A stretch of DNA of 64,000 nucleotides from JBGSYJ01 sp041748075 (GCA_041748075.1 JBGTDX010000036.1:186001-250000); one strand, 5' to 3'. Numbered from the stretch's first letter, positions 19,594 through 28,408 are shown. The notes: generated by a model from the letters alone, not told the origin. Numbers and translations: made by a program.

Positions 19594-21069
19594 ATGATGT
19601 GGACCCGTCGTGAGCTCATCCGTCTGGGCGCGCTTTCCCTGCTCGCGCCGCGTTGTATCACTGCGCGATCGGACCGGGGAGCATGGGTGAACGATGTCCA
19701 CTCCGGTCTGAATCCCACGTGGGTCTCGGACATCGAAACGCCGGAGTCGACGGATCAGGTGCAGGATCTCGTGCGCCATGCTGCGTCCCGAGGTCGTCCT
19801 CTTGCCATTGCGGGAAGGCGCCATGCGATGGGGGGACAGCAGTTTCGTTCCGATGCCACGCTCATAGACATCCGTGGGCTGAATCGAGTTCTCGAGCTCG
19901 ACTCCACGAACGGAATCGTGGACGTGGAGAGCGGCGTCGAGTGGCCGGAGCTCATCGAGTTTCTCGTCGAGCACCAGCAGGGACGGGACGCGCAGTGGGG
20001 AATCGCCCAGAAGCAGACAGGAGCGGACCGGCTCACGATGGGAGGCGCCCTCGCGGCCAACATTCATGGACGCGGACTCCGGATGAAGCCCTTCATCGCG
20101 GATGTGGAGTCCTTTGTGCTGATCACGGCGGACGGCACCGCAGTCCGATGCAGCAGAACAGAGAACCGAGAACTATTCAGTCTGGCGTTTGGCGGCTACG
20201 GTCTGTTCGGCGTCGTAACCTCGATGCGCCTACGTCTGGTTCCCCGCCAGAAGCTGGAACGTGTCGTGGAGATTCAGGAAACCGATGGGCTGATGGACTC
20301 GTTCGAGAGGCGGATCGCGGACGGCTATACATATGGAGATTTTCAGTTCTCGATCGATCAGAGCTCGGAGAACTATCTGCGCCGAGGGATCTTTTCCTGC
20401 TACCGGCCGGTGCCAATCGAAACGCCGATCCCGGAGACGCAGCGTGAGTTGGGTGACGACGACTGGCGAGCGCTCTTCCTCCTCGCGCATGCCGACAAGG
20501 CGCAGGCGTATGAACGGTATGCGTCGTACTATCTCGGCACGTCGGGACAGATTTACTGGTCGGATCTTCACCAGTTGAGCGTTTACATCGACGACTATCA
20601 CCGGTATGTCGAACTCGCGACGAAAGCTCGTGAGAAAGCCTCCGAGATCATCACGGAAATCTACGTTCCACGGACACGGCTCGCCGACTTCCTCGAAGAA
20701 GTCCGTGAAGATTTTCTCCGCAATGAGGTCGATCTGATCTACGGGACGATCCGGCTCATCGAGCGCGACGACGAGAGCTTTCTCGCCTGGGCCCGGGAGC
20801 CGTTCGCCTGCACGATCTTCAATCTGCATGCGGAGCACTCTTCGGAAGGTCTTCGAAACGTTGGCGATGCATTCCGCCGTCTGATTGCAATGGCGATCCG
20901 GAGAGGAGGAAGTTACTTCCTCACCTATCACCGGGAGGCGACGCGCGAACAGGTCGAGTTGTGCTACCCGCGGTTCGCCGCGTTCCTGGAAAAGAAGAGA
21001 GAACACGACCCCGGAGAGATCTTTCAAAGCGACTGGTATGCCCACTACCGGCGGATGTTCTCCACATGA
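19594..21069 (+). CDS. Tat-exported FAD-linked oxidase (VAO family)
   Basis: 491 aa from ATG at 19594, with TGAGG eight bases upstream; ATG at 19573 and 19597 are alternatives. The N-terminus TRRELIRLGALSLLAP is a twin-arginine signal. Then comes a PCMH-type FAD-binding domain (PLAIAGRRHAMGGQQF, TLIDIRGLNRVLEL, GADRLTMGGALAANIHGRG) and a substrate domain ending FAAFLEKKREHDPGEIFQSDWY, which resembles sugar-lactone/alditol oxidases. It probably oxidises a sugar or alcohol outside the cytoplasm with electrons going to oxygen or the chain. ATGA overlap couples it to the membrane protein downstream. Confidence 0.85.
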   Translation: MMWTRRELIRLGALSLLAPRCITARSDRGAWVNDVHSGLNPTWVSDIETPESTDQVQDLVRHAASRGRPLAIAGRRHAMGGQQFRSDATLIDIRGLNRVLELDSTNGIVDVESGVEWPELIEFLVEHQQGRDAQWGIAQKQTGADRLTMGGALAANIHGRGLRMKPFIADVESFVLITADGTAVRCSRTENRELFSLAFGGYGLFGVVTSMRLRLVPRQKLERVVEIQETDGLMDSFERRIADGYTYGDFQFSIDQSSENYLRRGIFSCYRPVPIETPIPETQRELGDDDWRALFLLAHADKAQAYERYASYYLGTSGQIYWSDLHQLSVYIDDYHRYVELATKAREKASEIITEIYVPRTRLADFLEEVREDFLRNEVDLIYGTIRLIERDDESFLAWAREPFACTIFNLHAEHSSEGLRNVGDAFRRLIAMAIRRGGSYFLTYHREATREQVELCYPRFAAFLEKKREHDPGEIFQSDWYAHYRRMFST

Positions 21070-21695
21070 TCACCGAACCGATGACCATGGCCACCGACTA
21101 CCTTCTGGCAGTCGTGGCGTGGGTACTCGCTTTCCGGCTGATGACGCGCGGCAGGCGGGACGCATCACGGCCGGCGCTGCTCTGGGGCAGCGCGTTCCTC
21201 TTTACGGGCATCGCAGCGTTTGCGGGCGGTACGTTTCATGGGTTCACTCTGATTCTTTCATCGTCAGTGCTGGGTGCGCTGTGGAAGGTGACGTGCTATT
21301 CGCTCGGGATAGGCAGTCTCGCGCTGCTCGCTGGAATCGCGGACGCCGTACTCTCGAGACGCTGGTTCGCGGTGATCTCGGCGGCCGCCCTCGTGAAATT
21401 CATTCTGTATGCAATAGAACTTCTGAGGAGCGACGACTTCCGTCTCGTGGTGATGGATTACGCGATCTCGATGGTTGCAGTCCTCGTGATCGCTGCGATC
21501 GATTGGATACATAGGAAGAGCAGGAGCTCTCCCTGGATCGTGGGAGGAATTCTCGTCTCGTTCGTGGCAGCAGCGATTCAGGCCAGCGGACTCACGGTCC
21601 ATCAGCACTTCAATCACAACGATCTCTATCACGTGGTTCAGATCGGCGGTCTGTGGCTGCTGTACCGAGGAGGGATCGAGTTGAGAAGAAATTGA
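21066..21695 (+). CDS. Seven-helix membrane protein, function unknown
   Basis: 209 aa from ATG at 21066, overlapping the oxidase stop by four bases (ATGA). About seven hydrophobic helices cover almost the whole length (for example LLAVVAWVLAFRLM and ALLAGIADAVL). Conserved-looking residues lie in GTFHGFTL and HQHFNHNDLYHVVQIGG; the histidines could bind heme or metal. It resembles a DUF-type family of small membrane proteins, but I cannot assign it safely. Coupling to the oxidase suggests it is an electron acceptor or anchor (inference). Confidence 0.7.
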   Translation: MITEPMTMATDYLLAVVAWVLAFRLMTRGRRDASRPALLWGSAFLFTGIAAFAGGTFHGFTLILSSSVLGALWKVTCYSLGIGSLALLAGIADAVLSRRWFAVISAAALVKFILYAIELLRSDDFRLVVMDYAISMVAVLVIAAIDWIHRKSRSSPWIVGGILVSFVAAAIQASGLTVHQHFNHNDLYHVVQIGGLWLLYRGGIELRRN

Positions 21696-21719
21696 GAATT
21701 CAGAATTCAGAATTCAGAA
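21696..21719. repeat. Heptanucleotide tandem array, GAATTCA x3.4
   Basis: Three exact GAATTCA units plus GAA begin on the base after the membrane-protein stop codon. The same unit recurs at 36637-36700 and 63605-63621. Confidence 0.85.
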
Positions 21720-21808
21720 AAGGATAGAGATGCGACGGGTGATGGGGGTGACATATCGTTTGATTCTTGCTTCTAATGAACCTCTTCGAACCGGGAGGGA
21801 TGTGGAAA

Positions 21809-21893
21809 CACGTCATCCTGAGCGAAGCGAAGGATCTCCTGAAGAGGATCGAGCACCGCACACGAGATCCTTCGCTTCGCTCAGGATGACGTG
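21809..21893. repeat. Long hairpin repeat, copy A
   Basis: Perfect 30-bp inverted arms (21809-21838 and 21864-21893) around a 25-bp loop, with core CCTGAGCGAAGCGAAGGA. It is one of six copies in the window. Degenerate half-copies follow to about 21970. The 21696-21978 gap holds nothing else that I can see. Confidence 0.9.
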
Positions 21894-21978
21894 GCCTTGC
21901 TCAGCATGACACGGTGGTTCATCACCCCTTCACCGGCGCCCCGCGCCGTTTGATTGCTCAGGATGACACGGCCGTATC

Positions 21979-23193
21979 TCATCGTTCTTCCGGCTGTAAG
22001 CCGATCGATGATCCCACCCACGTGAAGTCTTTGTTGAAGTCCACACCCAGCATCTTTCCGCGCGACAGTCGGCAGAGGTTCTGTACGAGCTTCGGACGCT
22101 CGAGATCGTCGGGACGGAGAAACATCATGCGGACCTCCACCTTCACCCCACCTCCGTCTGCCGCCTCCAGTGCGGGCTCGTATGCAATCTTTTCCTGAAT
22201 GCACCAGGATCCCCGCTCTGCATCAGGGATCCGTTCGATGTCGGATGCCGCGGGCTCGATGTTGACGCCGCCCCCGGCGAACGAAAAGAGAGGCTTCAAC
22301 ACGTATCGCTCGCTCAGATCGAGGGGAATCTCCTGAAGATCCGACACGAGCGTTGCGCGTGGCACGGACCAGTGCTCGAGGAAGGGCAGCGAGTACTTCG
22401 ACCAGATCCAGTACCAGTTGGGATGAGGAGCCCACTCGACGTCCAGCTCGTCGCGATAGTCGAATGGCAGTTCCGTCTTCTTTGCGAAAAGCTCATCGAA
22501 GACCACACGGTTGTAGATGCGCCGGATCGGAATCTTCCTGCCCTTTTCGTCCTGCCGGAACAGCCGCTTGCCCTCTTTCACCAACTTCGTCGGACAGACC
22601 GCATCGACGTCGAAAAGCCGTTTGGTCGCCACGAAGTCCGGTACCGTTTTCTGAGATTGCGGATCGAGATCCATGAGAATCACTTCGTGAGGATCATGCT
22701 CGCCTGTGATCGTGCGGCGGACGAGCTCGACGGCTTCGCCACGAGTCAGGCCGAACCAGCAGCTCCAGTTCTCTGAAAGGCCTTGGATGCCCATGAGGTG
22801 TCTCGCCCATGAATCTCTCTGCACGATCTGAAATGCAGTGAGCGACGGGAACCCCTGCAGCTCGATGAGCCGGGGCGTGAGCGTGCCGTCCTCTGCGCGA
22901 ACGATCGCAAAGTCGACCTGCGAGAAGGACGGAAATCCCTGTAGTCCCGGCGTGTCCCATCGAGGCGGTACGGCCGCTTTCATTTTATCGAGCGCCGCCG
23001 GGTCAATCAGCTGATCGAGAATCGCTTCGGATGCCTCGATCAACTGCCGCTCGAGGTCCGGGGGTAAGAACACCGGGCTTTCGGCAAGACGAAACGGAAT
23101 CGGACCGACGGTCTCCTGGAGATCCTTCGCGTATGCCTTGTAAAGCGCATCTGTGAACGCGGCATTGAAGGGGATTCGATAGCGCGGATCCAT
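21979..23193 (-). CDS. ATP-grasp-type ligase-like protein
   Basis: 404 aa from ATG at 23193 (MDPRYRIPF); the longer frame to 23349 is encoded by heptamer repeats and is rejected. The C-terminal half has an ATP-grasp pattern: RYVLKPLFSFAGGGVNIE (lysine plus flexible glycine loop), SWCIQEKIAYEP (hinge), VKVEVRMMFL and a metal-site-like region around DFNKDFTW. The N-terminal half (IELQGFPSLTAFQ and other blocks) is the substrate part. ATP-grasp enzymes join a carboxylate to an amine or thiol with ATP. It lies in a cluster with a second ATP-grasp, an amidotransferase-like gene and a YbdK ligase. Substrate unknown. Confidence 0.7.
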   Translation of the reverse strand: MDPRYRIPFNAAFTDALYKAYAKDLQETVGPIPFRLAESPVFLPPDLERQLIEASEAILDQLIDPAALDKMKAAVPPRWDTPGLQGFPSFSQVDFAIVRAEDGTLTPRLIELQGFPSLTAFQIVQRDSWARHLMGIQGLSENWSCWFGLTRGEAVELVRRTITGEHDPHEVILMDLDPQSQKTVPDFVATKRLFDVDAVCPTKLVKEGKRLFRQDEKGRKIPIRRIYNRVVFDELFAKKTELPFDYRDELDVEWAPHPNWYWIWSKYSLPFLEHWSVPRATLVSDLQEIPLDLSERYVLKPLFSFAGGGVNIEPAASDIERIPDAERGSWCIQEKIAYEPALEAADGGGVKVEVRMMFLRPDDLERPKLVQNLCRLSRGKMLGVDFNKDFTWVGSSIGLQPEER

Positions 23194-23215
23194 CGGCAGG
23201 CAGTCTACTATCCGC

Positions 23216-23276
23216 CAACCCACAACCCACAACCCACAACCCACAACCCACAACCCACAACCCGCAACCCACAACC
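23216..23276. repeat. Heptanucleotide tandem array, CAACCCA x8.7, G-quadruplex potential
   Basis: Eight full CAACCCA units (one with A to G at 23264) plus CAACC fill the gap between two minus-strand genes. On the minus strand this gives GGG every seven bases, the pattern needed for a G-quadruplex. Confidence 0.9.
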
Positions 23277-23290
23277 GGGCGGGAGGCTGG

Positions 23291-24382
23291 CTAGGGTCGG
23301 ACGGCACCCCTCCGGTAGTCCATGATCCGGTCGACGAAGTCGCTTTCATGAACGCCCGAGCTCATGCCGAGGTGGGTCAGCCTCCTCCGCAGGATGCGCG
23401 TGAGGTGGAATCGGATCGGTAGAAGCAGGGTGAACTCGGAAGTGAGTCGGAGCATCGTCTCGACGTCGCCCTCTGAGAGCTGCTGCTGGAGCGTTGTGAC
23501 CCTTTCCTGATACCACTCTTCCGTTACTTCGCCTTTCGAATGCAGGCTGTTGAGGACAGTCATGGCATGCGCGCGGTCCACGACCTCGGGATGATGATTT
23601 GTCGCAAAGATGCGCGGCATGATCCCGCCGCGGTCGCGGGCAAGCTCGATCATCGTGAGTGCCGGCCCACCTTTCCGATCGGCGTCGCATTCGTACGAGA
23701 TCGGGATGGCGCCCTCGGGCCAGGGGTCGTTCGGGATGAGATCAAAAAGCCGGCTGTCGATGATCCGGAGATGCCTTCTGTCCGGCAGCTCCGCTGAAAA
23801 ACGGGAAAACCAGGGGTGAGCAACCGCCTCATCCGTCAGCCGGTTCTCGCGAATCCCGCTGCTCTTGCCGCCAGCCTCTTCGCTTCGCAGCACGGGCTCG
23901 GCGGCGCCGGACCATTTGCAGACGAGTCCGAACGTATGGCAGACGGCCATGAGGGCGGCCTCGTCATGGTCGCGGATCCAGTCGAAAAGGCGCTCGGTCG
24001 GTTCGTGCCATGCCGGATCCTCGAGGACACCCTGGCTCCAGGATACGACGCCGTCATTGAGGGTGGGGTCGGGGTGGCCGGGGCCTCCCGTTCCTACGAA
24101 AAGCTGGAAGCGACCCGAAGTGAAATCGGGAATCATCAAACTCGACCGGACGTCGAACGAGAGCACGCGGATTCCGACGTTGGCCGACTCGAGTTGTGGG
24201 ACGAGAGGCAGGCTCGTTTCGCGGATCTCATTCACGAGCGAGTTGTGGCCGACGTTTGGCCAGCGGTGATTCATATCGAGGACCGCGATGTCGATGATGC
24301 GGCGGTCCTGCGGCGGAAGGTCCTCGGGACGTTCGATTCTCTGATATCTGAAAAACGGTTGGATAGGGTCTCTCAATGTCAT
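23291..24382 (-). CDS. Class I glutamine-amidotransferase-like protein
   Basis: 363 aa. The centre has MAVCHTFGLVCKW, a nucleophile-elbow cysteine, and later ATNHHPEVVDRAHAM, where His and Glu complete a GATase-I-like triad. The N-terminal part includes IDIAVLDMNHRW. The C-terminus is helical (LTRILRRRLTHLGM). It may release ammonia for the neighbouring ligases or hydrolyse a gamma-glutamyl bond; which one is not decided by sequence. The downstream ATP-grasp gene is separated only by the heptamer array. Confidence 0.72.
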   Translation of the reverse strand: MTLRDPIQPFFRYQRIERPEDLPPQDRRIIDIAVLDMNHRWPNVGHNSLVNEIRETSLPLVPQLESANVGIRVLSFDVRSSLMIPDFTSGRFQLFVGTGGPGHPDPTLNDGVVSWSQGVLEDPAWHEPTERLFDWIRDHDEAALMAVCHTFGLVCKWSGAAEPVLRSEEAGGKSSGIRENRLTDEAVAHPWFSRFSAELPDRRHLRIIDSRLFDLIPNDPWPEGAIPISYECDADRKGGPALTMIELARDRGGIMPRIFATNHHPEVVDRAHAMTVLNSLHSKGEVTEEWYQERVTTLQQQLSEGDVETMLRLTSEFTLLLPIRFHLTRILRRRLTHLGMSSGVHESDFVDRIMDYRRGAVRP

Positions 24383-24445
24383 GTTTTTACCATATTCGAA
24401 ATCTCACATGTCAAAGAACGTGCCGGAGTGCATTGTTGCATGCGT

Positions 24446-24550
24446 GTCGTCCTGAGCGAAGCGAAGGATCTCTTCCATATGAATCATGACGAGCGCGCTC
24501 GTCCCTTTGAGAGAGAGATCCTTCGGTCGCTTCGCTCCCTCAGGATGACG
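24446..24550. repeat. Long hairpin repeat, copy B
   Basis: Same core as copy A, with arms about 27 bp that are imperfect on the right (extra GT and CC). Its loop shares blocks with copy C (ATCTCTTCCA, AATCAT, GCTCGT). B lies just downstream and C upstream of the GIY-YIG gene. Confidence 0.88.
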
Positions 24551-24566
24551 TGCATCACCGGGGGCG

Positions 24567-24905
24567 TCATTCGTCGAGGTCTCCGGAGGACAAATCCTTC
24601 CATTCCCGGTTCACGGTCTTGACCAGAGCGATTTTCTTTTTCCGCGTGAGACCCTTGATCTGCTTCTCCCGAGCGATAGCAGATTGCGGATCATTGAAGC
24701 ACTCGAAGTAAACGAGACGATCGAAGTGATATCGGCTTGTGAATCCGGACACCAGTTTCAATTTGTGTTCTACAACTCGTTTTTTTACATCATTCGTGAC
24801 TCCCGTATAGAGGGTCATGGAGACGTTGGACACGATGTACACCCAGTGCTGTCGAAGTTCCCCCGAGGAGCTCCAGCGAAGGGCTGAGAGATTCTCTTTT
24901 TTCAT
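24567..24905 (-). CDS. Single-domain GIY-YIG nuclease
   Basis: 112 aa from ATG at 24905 (MKKENLSAL); the frame extending to 25019 is encoded by repeat DNA. Motif VYIVSNVSMTLYTGVTND is the GIY-YIG core (YIV and YTG); HKLKLVSGFTSRYHFDRLVYFE and IAREKQIKGLTRKKKIALV are conserved in the UPF0213/YhbQ-like group, with Glu/Lys-rich helix and NREWKDLS tail. It cuts DNA or repair intermediates in characterised relatives. It interrupts a metabolic gene cluster and is flanked by two matched hairpin repeats, suggesting arrival as a unit. Confidence 0.9.
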   Translation of the reverse strand: MKKENLSALRWSSSGELRQHWVYIVSNVSMTLYTGVTNDVKKRVVEHKLKLVSGFTSRYHFDRLVYFECFNDPQSAIAREKQIKGLTRKKKIALVKTVNREWKDLSSGDLDE

Positions 24906-24980
24906 TTGCGTTGCCACATCACTTTTCACCGCCTGTGTGCGAAGCCGCGACATCCTCTGCGCCCGCGCCGGCGGGCGAAG

Positions 24981-25084
24981 CCACGTCATCCTGAGCGAAG
25001 CGAAGGATCTCTTCCACACGAATCATCGCAAGTGAGCTCGTTCCTTCGCAAGACGAGATCCTTCGCTTCGCTCAGGATGACACG
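24981..25084. repeat. Long hairpin repeat, copy C
   Basis: Left arm from 24981, right arm ending 25084, same core as copy A and loop blocks shared with copy B. Its right end lies five bases from the ligase stop at 25090. Confidence 0.9.
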
Positions 25085-25089
25085 CCGCT

Positions 25090-26202
25090 TCAGGGGGGCA
25101 CGTCGTGTTTGGTCTCAGCGATGATGTAGTCCACCACCGCCGGGAGGCTTTTCGTTTCTTCGAAGACACGAAGTTGCCGATCCGCGCCGGTGCGACGCCT
25201 GAAGATCTCGTGGACGTATTCGACCTCGCTTCTGGAGTTCAGTTCATCGAGCACGTCATCGACGAACTCGAGCAGCTCTTTGATCAGATCTTCGGTGGGA
25301 AACTGTTCCTTTTTGCCGAAGTCGATCATCCTTTCGTCGAGTCCCCATCGCGCCGCGCGCATCTTGTTCTCGCTGATCAGTGAGCGGCGGTAGATTCGCC
25401 AGGACTGGTTGTTGTTGTAGAGCTTCCACAGCTTGACCGTAATGGCCTGAAAGAGGGCGGCGATGCAGATTGTCTCGTCGACGCGCATCGGAACGTCGCA
25501 GATGCGGTACTCGAGCGTCGGAAAGAACGGATGCGGCCGGACATCCCACCAGATCTTCTTGGCGTTGTCGATGCATCCCGCCGTGACGAGCGTCTTGACG
25601 ATCTCGTTGAACTCACCCGCGGAACTGAGGACTTCAGGGATGCCCGTACGGGGAAAGTTCTCGAAGACCTTGCTGCGGTAACTCTTCCATCCAGTGTTCT
25701 CGCCGCACCAGAATGGTGAATTGACCGACAGCGCGAAGATGTGGGGAAGGAAATAGCGGACCGAATTCATGATCTGAATACGAGTCTCTTCATCCTCGAT
25801 CGCGACGTGAACGTGCAGACCGAAGATTAGATTGGCCCGGGCGACCATCTGAAGATCGTGAACAATCTGCTCGTATCGGGGATCGTCCGTGATCGGTACC
25901 TGCGACCAGTGCGTGAATGGGTGAGTTCCCGCCGCAGCGATGCAGAACCCGCGCTGTTTCCCCAGGCGGATGATCTCACTCCGCAACCGGGTCACGTCGC
26001 GCCGCGCCTCGCCGATATCGGTACAGATGTTGGTGCCGACTTCGACGACCGACTGATGCATCTCCTTCTTGATCTGATCCTTGAGGCGCACCGACCCCTC
26101 GGCGAAGAGCTCCTGGATGTGAGACTTCATGTGGCGGGTCTCAGGATCGATGATCTGGAACTCTTCTTCGATTCCCAGAGTGAACGTTGGACGCGAAGCC
26201 AT
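25090..26202 (-). CDS. YbdK-type carboxylate-amine ligase (GCS2 family)
   Basis: 370 aa from ATG at 26202, with GAGAGG six bases upstream; the ATG at 26229 is less likely. It matches the glutamate-cysteine ligase type 2 family: GIEEEFQIIDPET, MHQSVVEVGT, GLHVHVAIED and FWCGENTGWKSYR. The family forms gamma-peptide bonds from glutamate and an amine with ATP, although many members have no known partner amine. Length is normal (about 370). It is followed by copy C and the GIY-YIG gene, and preceded by the second ATP-grasp gene. Confidence 0.9.
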   Translation of the reverse strand: MASRPTFTLGIEEEFQIIDPETRHMKSHIQELFAEGSVRLKDQIKKEMHQSVVEVGTNICTDIGEARRDVTRLRSEIIRLGKQRGFCIAAAGTHPFTHWSQVPITDDPRYEQIVHDLQMVARANLIFGLHVHVAIEDEETRIQIMNSVRYFLPHIFALSVNSPFWCGENTGWKSYRSKVFENFPRTGIPEVLSSAGEFNEIVKTLVTAGCIDNAKKIWWDVRPHPFFPTLEYRICDVPMRVDETICIAALFQAITVKLWKLYNNNQSWRIYRRSLISENKMRAARWGLDERMIDFGKKEQFPTEDLIKELLEFVDDVLDELNSRSEVEYVHEIFRRRTGADRQLRVFEETKSLPAVVDYIIAETKHDVPP

Positions 26203-26330
26203 GGCTCCCCTCTCTCGGCTGCGTTTCAAGACGCCCCTGATAAACTTGCTCCTCGCCGTCGGATCTGCGGATTCGTCATCCGGCTGTCCATCGCAATGGC
26301 CTCGAGTCAGGGTTGAGCTGCGAACGATCG

Positions 26331-26413
26331 CGTGTCATCCTGAGCGAAGCGAAGGATCTTCTTGCGACGCTGGATCCCCTCGAGAGATCCTTCGCTTCGC
26401 TCAGGATGACACG
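26331..26413. repeat. Long hairpin repeat, copy D
   Basis: Arms of about 29 bp (26331-26360, 26384-26413) with the common core; a further half-copy lies near 26453-26467. It occupies the gap between the ligase genes. Confidence 0.9.
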
Positions 26414-26484
26414 CTCGGTCAGGGTTCGTCATAGGACCATCAGTCGTTGTCGAGCTCAGGATGACATGGTTTGCCCGGGCAGCG

Positions 26485-27540
26485 TTACTTCTCCGGCCGT
26501 CTGGCCGAGGTCCGCGCAGGGTTGGCGGCTCCACTCTTCGCCTTCGGCTTCGGTTTCGGCTGGTGGGTAGGCGAGGGTCGTTTGGCAGACGCCGCCTTCT
26601 TGCCCGACGGCTCTCCCTGCATGACGGCCGGCCAGTTGCCCGTAATCTCGATCTGCCGGGGACGGTGAACGTTCTCAATGAGTACGTCCGCCATATTCTT
26701 CACGACCCAGTCGAAGTTCTCGCGCCCTATCGAGTGAAGATCGGCATCAGGGGCCGAGTTCATGAAGTCGATCGCGTAGGGGATTCCGTCGCGAACGGCG
26801 AATTCGACTGTGTTCATGTCGTAGCCCAGGGCGTTGCAGAGAGCCAGACAGCCGTTGTGGATTCGCTCATGGAGCCCCGGTTCGGTCGCCGGCGCGTCTT
26901 GCACGTACCGCTCGAAAAAGGTCCGCTTGGGGTCGTAGCGCATGATGTGGACTCGCGAGCGGCCCAGGACGTAGCAGCGGTAGTACTCGGTGAACTCGAT
27001 GGCTTCCTGCGCCATCATCGTCAGGTCCCTGGTCTGGTCGTACGCTCCGAAGAACGAGTCGCGATCGTCGACCTTGTAGACGTCCTTCCAGCCTCCCCCG
27101 TGCGCTGGCTTCATGAAGATGGGAAAGCCGAGATACTGAAACACTTCGTCCCAGTCGACCAGATCCATGTTTCGGAACGATTTGTCGGAGGTGCCGGCCG
27201 GATGCTGCTTGTGCGGAAGGAGAACGGTTCGCGGCACCGCGACACCGAGCTTCTTTGCGACGATGTTGTTGAAGAATTTGTCGTCGGCGGCGGACCAGAA
27301 GGGGCTGCTGAAGATCGTTGTTCCGGTCGCGGCCGCGCACTTGAGAAATGTCCGGTAGAACGGTATTTCGTGGCTGATCCGGTCGAGGATCAGATCGTAG
27401 CCGTAAGGCCCTCCGTCTCTGATGAACGAGACTTTGACCGGTGCCGCCTCCACCTCTCCCCCGCGCCCATTGATCTCTTCGATGAGCGCCCAGGGAAATG
27501 TGTCTTCCATTCCGAAAAGAAGGCCGATTCGTTTTGTCAT
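26485..27540 (-). CDS. RimK/D-Ala-D-Ala-ligase-type ATP-grasp ligase
   Basis: 351 aa from ATG at 27540, with GGAG five bases upstream. The N-terminal domain (IGLLFGMEDTFPWALIEEI) resembles a preATP-grasp fold. Catalytic blocks: FPIFMKPAHGGGWKDVYKV (lysine and glycine loop), MAQEAIEFTEYYRCYVLG, NTVEFAVRDGIPYAIDFMNS (metal-binding Glu/Asp and Asn). The last 35 residues are Lys/Pro-rich and basic, unusual for the family. It probably adds an amino acid or similar amine to the product of the YbdK ligase just downstream. It diverges from the esterase gene, with about 160 bp between them. Confidence 0.85.
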   Translation of the reverse strand: MTKRIGLLFGMEDTFPWALIEEINGRGGEVEAAPVKVSFIRDGGPYGYDLILDRISHEIPFYRTFLKCAAATGTTIFSSPFWSAADDKFFNNIVAKKLGVAVPRTVLLPHKQHPAGTSDKSFRNMDLVDWDEVFQYLGFPIFMKPAHGGGWKDVYKVDDRDSFFGAYDQTRDLTMMAQEAIEFTEYYRCYVLGRSRVHIMRYDPKRTFFERYVQDAPATEPGLHERIHNGCLALCNALGYDMNTVEFAVRDGIPYAIDFMNSAPDADLHSIGRENFDWVVKNMADVLIENVHRPRQIEITGNWPAVMQGEPSGKKAASAKRPSPTHQPKPKPKAKSGAANPARTSARRPEK

Positions 27541-27700
27541 AGAGTCTCCGTTTGTTTGAAGCAGACAGCACACGGAAGACACTAGCCACTCGCCCCCTTT
27601 GACGAGAGGCGGGGCTCCTGTCTACCGCCTGCTGTGTACTGCCTACGAACAGTCGGGGCATCGTATAGAATCTCCCACCGTTCATCAACGGAGGACCCGG

Positions 27701-28408
27701 ATGCATCGCGAGTACGGAAAGTGGTGGAGTCCCAGCCTGGACCGGGACATGGAGTTCCTCTGGTTCGGCTGGAGCGGAAGACCCCTGATGCTGTTTCCGA
27801 CCTCGGGCGGGCGCTTCACTGAGAACGAGGACTTCGGTCTGACCGGTTCGCTCGCGGACAAAGTTGACAACGGCGAGGTCCAGCTCATCTGTGTCGATTC
27901 GATCGACAACGAGAGCTGGTTCAACAAGGGGATTCACCCCGCGGCTCGGGTCTGGAGGCATGCTCAATTCGATCATTACCTCCGCCACGAAATGGTGCCT
28001 CACATCCAGCATCGCGCAGCTCGCGGCGACCTGATGGTGTACGGCGCGAGCTGGGGGGCGTATCACGCGTCCAACTTCGCCGCGCGTCATCCGGACGTCG
28101 TGAGCCGGGCCATCTGCTTTTCCGGCAAGTACGATATTCACGATTCGCTCGACGGCTACTGGGACGATCACTGCTACTTCCAATGTCCGACCGCCTTCAT
28201 TCCCAACCTGGACCACGAGGGCGCTGCGCGCCTGGCGCATGTGGAATGGGTAGTGGCCACGGGCGAGCATGACTCTCTGATTCAGGACAACCGCCACTTC
28301 GCATGGCTGCTGGGATCGAAAGGGGTTCCGCTGCACGCTGAGTTCTGGCCCGATCAATTCGGTCACGACTGGCCCTGGTGGCGAGGGAATCTGCGGAGAT
28401 TCGTTTAG
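27701..28408 (+). CDS. Esterase-D-like alpha/beta hydrolase
   Basis: 235 aa from ATG at 27701 with GGAGG six bases upstream; the frame to 27599 is rejected. Nucleophile elbow VYGASWGAYHASNF (Gly-Ala-Ser-Trp-Gly), acidic region VVATGEHDS and catalytic His in FGHDWPWW form the triad of the esterase PF00756-type family. It is cytoplasmic, with no signal. It diverges from the ligase gene, and this pairing suggests it trims or transfers an acyl group for the same pathway (inference). Confidence 0.85.
   Translation: MHREYGKWWSPSLDRDMEFLWFGWSGRPLMLFPTSGGRFTENEDFGLTGSLADKVDNGEVQLICVDSIDNESWFNKGIHPAARVWRHAQFDHYLRHEMVPHIQHRAARGDLMVYGASWGAYHASNFAARHPDVVSRAICFSGKYDIHDSLDGYWDDHCYFQCPTAFIPNLDHEGAARLAHVEWVVATGEHDSLIQDNRHFAWLLGSKGVPLHAEFWPDQFGHDWPWWRGNLRRFV

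Noticed and set aside
24906..25124. Short frames with HPERSEGS/SFASLRMT-like peptides
   Set aside because: These are translations of the hairpin repeat, not genes.
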